DNA from: an uncultured Eubacterium sp.
Lineage (GTDB): Bacteria; Bacillota; Clostridia; Lachnospirales; Lachnospiraceae
Direction of reading: 5' to 3'
Assembly: GCA_910579145.1 (NCBI GenBank)
Contig: CAJTTQ010000039.1
Location: 1 to 6,101, forward strand
Length of the DNA: 6,101 nt
Each line of letters starts with the position of its first letter. Within the stretch, counting starts at the first letter, position 1. The position numbers and the translations under genes are program-made. The notes beneath the pieces were generated by a model. The model made no database searches. It was given only the letters and a program-made list of their open reading frames with translations, and was not told the DNA's origin. This document shows positions 5,308-6,101 of the stretch, in pieces.

Positions 5308-6093
5308 ATGGGCAATAAGGTTAAAATCATGGGGATGGAACTGGATATTTTGTCAGAGGATGCCTTGAGAAAAGAATTCGAAGGTTTTCTTTCCAATGAT
5401 TTTTTAAATGTGATCCACCTTATATCGCTTGATTATATGGATGCTTTTGAGGAGAACGAACAGATTCAGGAGACGCTTGGGGAGGCGGATCTCGTGCTGC
5501 CCGGTGAACAGGCAATATTAAGTTCCAGCCATGTAGATGTGCTCGCGACCGGGGGGATGGTCGTCGATTACCGGATCGCGGGGAGAGCGTGTGGGAAAGA
5601 AATGCTCGAGGGCAGGACATGTTATCTGATCCTCCGGGATAAAAAAGAGGCGAGAGTTGTCTACCGCTACCTGGCCTCCCATCATAAAGAATTAGAAGTG
5701 GTCGGCCTCTATACATCGGACAGCGGTGTCACGGACGAGGCGCTGGTCAATGACATCAACACCGGACTGCCGGATCTGATCTTTATGTCGATGGAAAGTC
5801 CGCATGCCGAGGAGTGGCTGCACGATAACCGCGCGAAGATCAATGCAAAACTTTGTGTGGTGCTCGGCAGTGTGATGGATATGATTATACGGGAAAATAT
5901 CCACATTCCCCGCTGCTTAAAGCGCCTGCATCTAGGAAAGATTTATACGCATGTGGCACGGATCCCGTATTCCAATATGTGGCGCAGAAGAATATTCCGC
6001 AAGAAAATGGACAACTATAACAGCAGGAAGCTGATGGAAATAGCAGATGTTATAGAGGAGTTGTCCGATGAAGGCGAAAATAAGAGACAGTGA
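5308..6093 (+). CDS. WecG/TagA/CpsF-family protein, apparently lacking catalytic residues
   Basis: The 261-residue protein has the length and block order of the WecG/TagA/CpsF glycosyltransferases: an N-terminal VIHLISLDYM block (35-44), EADLVLP (59-65), DYRIAG (87-92), LPDLIFMSM (154-162), SPHAEEW (164-170), and VVLGSVMD (184-191) near a basic C-terminus (RRRIFRKK). Family members transfer N-acetylmannosamine-type sugars to a lipid-linked precursor of teichoic acid or capsule. By eye, several signatures are altered: the DG after ADLVLP is GE (66-67), the T-x-N near residue 38-40 is L-I-S, and the G-x-P-K-Q-E block is E-S-P-H-A-E. The Arg in the RIAG block is kept. This suggests a non-catalytic or altered homologue. 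The start is firm: AGGAG (5297-5301), 6 bases before ATG. It is co-transcribed with the LCP-like gene, and the next gene starts inside its 3' end. Confidence 0.82.
   Translation: MGNKVKIMGMELDILSEDALRKEFEGFLSNDFLNVIHLISLDYMDAFEENEQIQETLGEADLVLPGEQAILSSSHVDVLATGGMVVDYRIAGRACGKEMLEGRTCYLILRDKKEARVVYRYLASHHKELEVVGLYTSDSGVTDEALVNDINTGLPDLIFMSMESPHAEEWLHDNRAKINAKLCVVLGSVMDMIIRENIHIPRCLKRLHLGKIYTHVARIPYSNMWRRRIFRKKMDNYNSRKLMEIADVIEELSDEGENKRQ
6055..6060 (+). promoter_or_regulatory. Ribosome binding site of the next, overlapping gene
   Basis: GAGGAG, 7 bases before ATG 6068, lies inside the 3' end of the TagA-like gene and indicates translational coupling to a following gene. Confidence 0.55.
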
Positions 6094-6101
6094 ATTTGTA
6101 T
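6068..6101 (+). CDS. Start of a further gene, cut off by the window edge
   Basis: ATG 6068 has a well-spaced GAGGAG upstream and opens a frame, MKAKIRDSEFV, that runs off the right edge. It overlaps the last 26 bases of the TagA-like gene in another frame, as is common for coupled operon members. Only 11 residues are visible, so no function can be assigned. Context suggests a third cell-envelope protein of the same operon. Confidence 0.5.
   Translation, partial: MKAKIRDSEFV

Overview
The window looks like a chromosomal segment of a Gram-positive anaerobe of the Clostridia, most likely a Lachnospiraceae member. The reasons are strong AGGAGG-type ribosome binding sites, mixed GC content, sigma-A-like promoters with 17-18 base spacers, a lipobox lipoprotein, a YmfI-type EF-P modification reductase, LCP/LytR_C and TagA-type cell-envelope proteins, and a short stretch resembling the end of a fibronectin type III domain. 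This assignment rests on protein resemblance seen by eye, with no database search.

Bases 1-2543 hold a tight plus-strand operon whose promoter lies outside the window. It encodes an uncharacterised protein with faint resemblance to alpha/alpha-toroid (prenyltransferase/squalene-cyclase-like) proteins, a small P-loop kinase-like protein, and a GNAT acetyltransferase of the ZmaR-like type. The genes are 14-22 bases apart and each of the last two has its own strong ribosome binding site.

Bases 2544-2841 contain no intact gene. They hold a weak GC-rich hairpin, an apparent remnant of a surface-protein gene (fibronectin-like C-terminus), and a strong bidirectional terminator separating the plus-strand block from the minus-strand genes.

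Bases 2842-4026 carry two minus-strand genes: a short-chain reductase recognisable as YmfI (EF-P 5-aminopentanone reductase) and, downstream of it with its own putative promoter, a small lipoprotein ending in three 11-residue repeats. The YmfI promoter is back-to-back with a near-consensus promoter firing to the right.

Bases 4168-6101 form a second plus-strand operon concerned with the cell envelope. It encodes a membrane-anchored protein with an LCP-like region and a LytR_C domain, then a WecG/TagA/CpsF-family protein, then the start of a further overlapping gene. By eye, both complete proteins lack the residues that define catalysis in their families. This makes the pair a candidate pseudoenzyme module for wall-polymer or exopolysaccharide assembly, and it is the most interesting part of the window.
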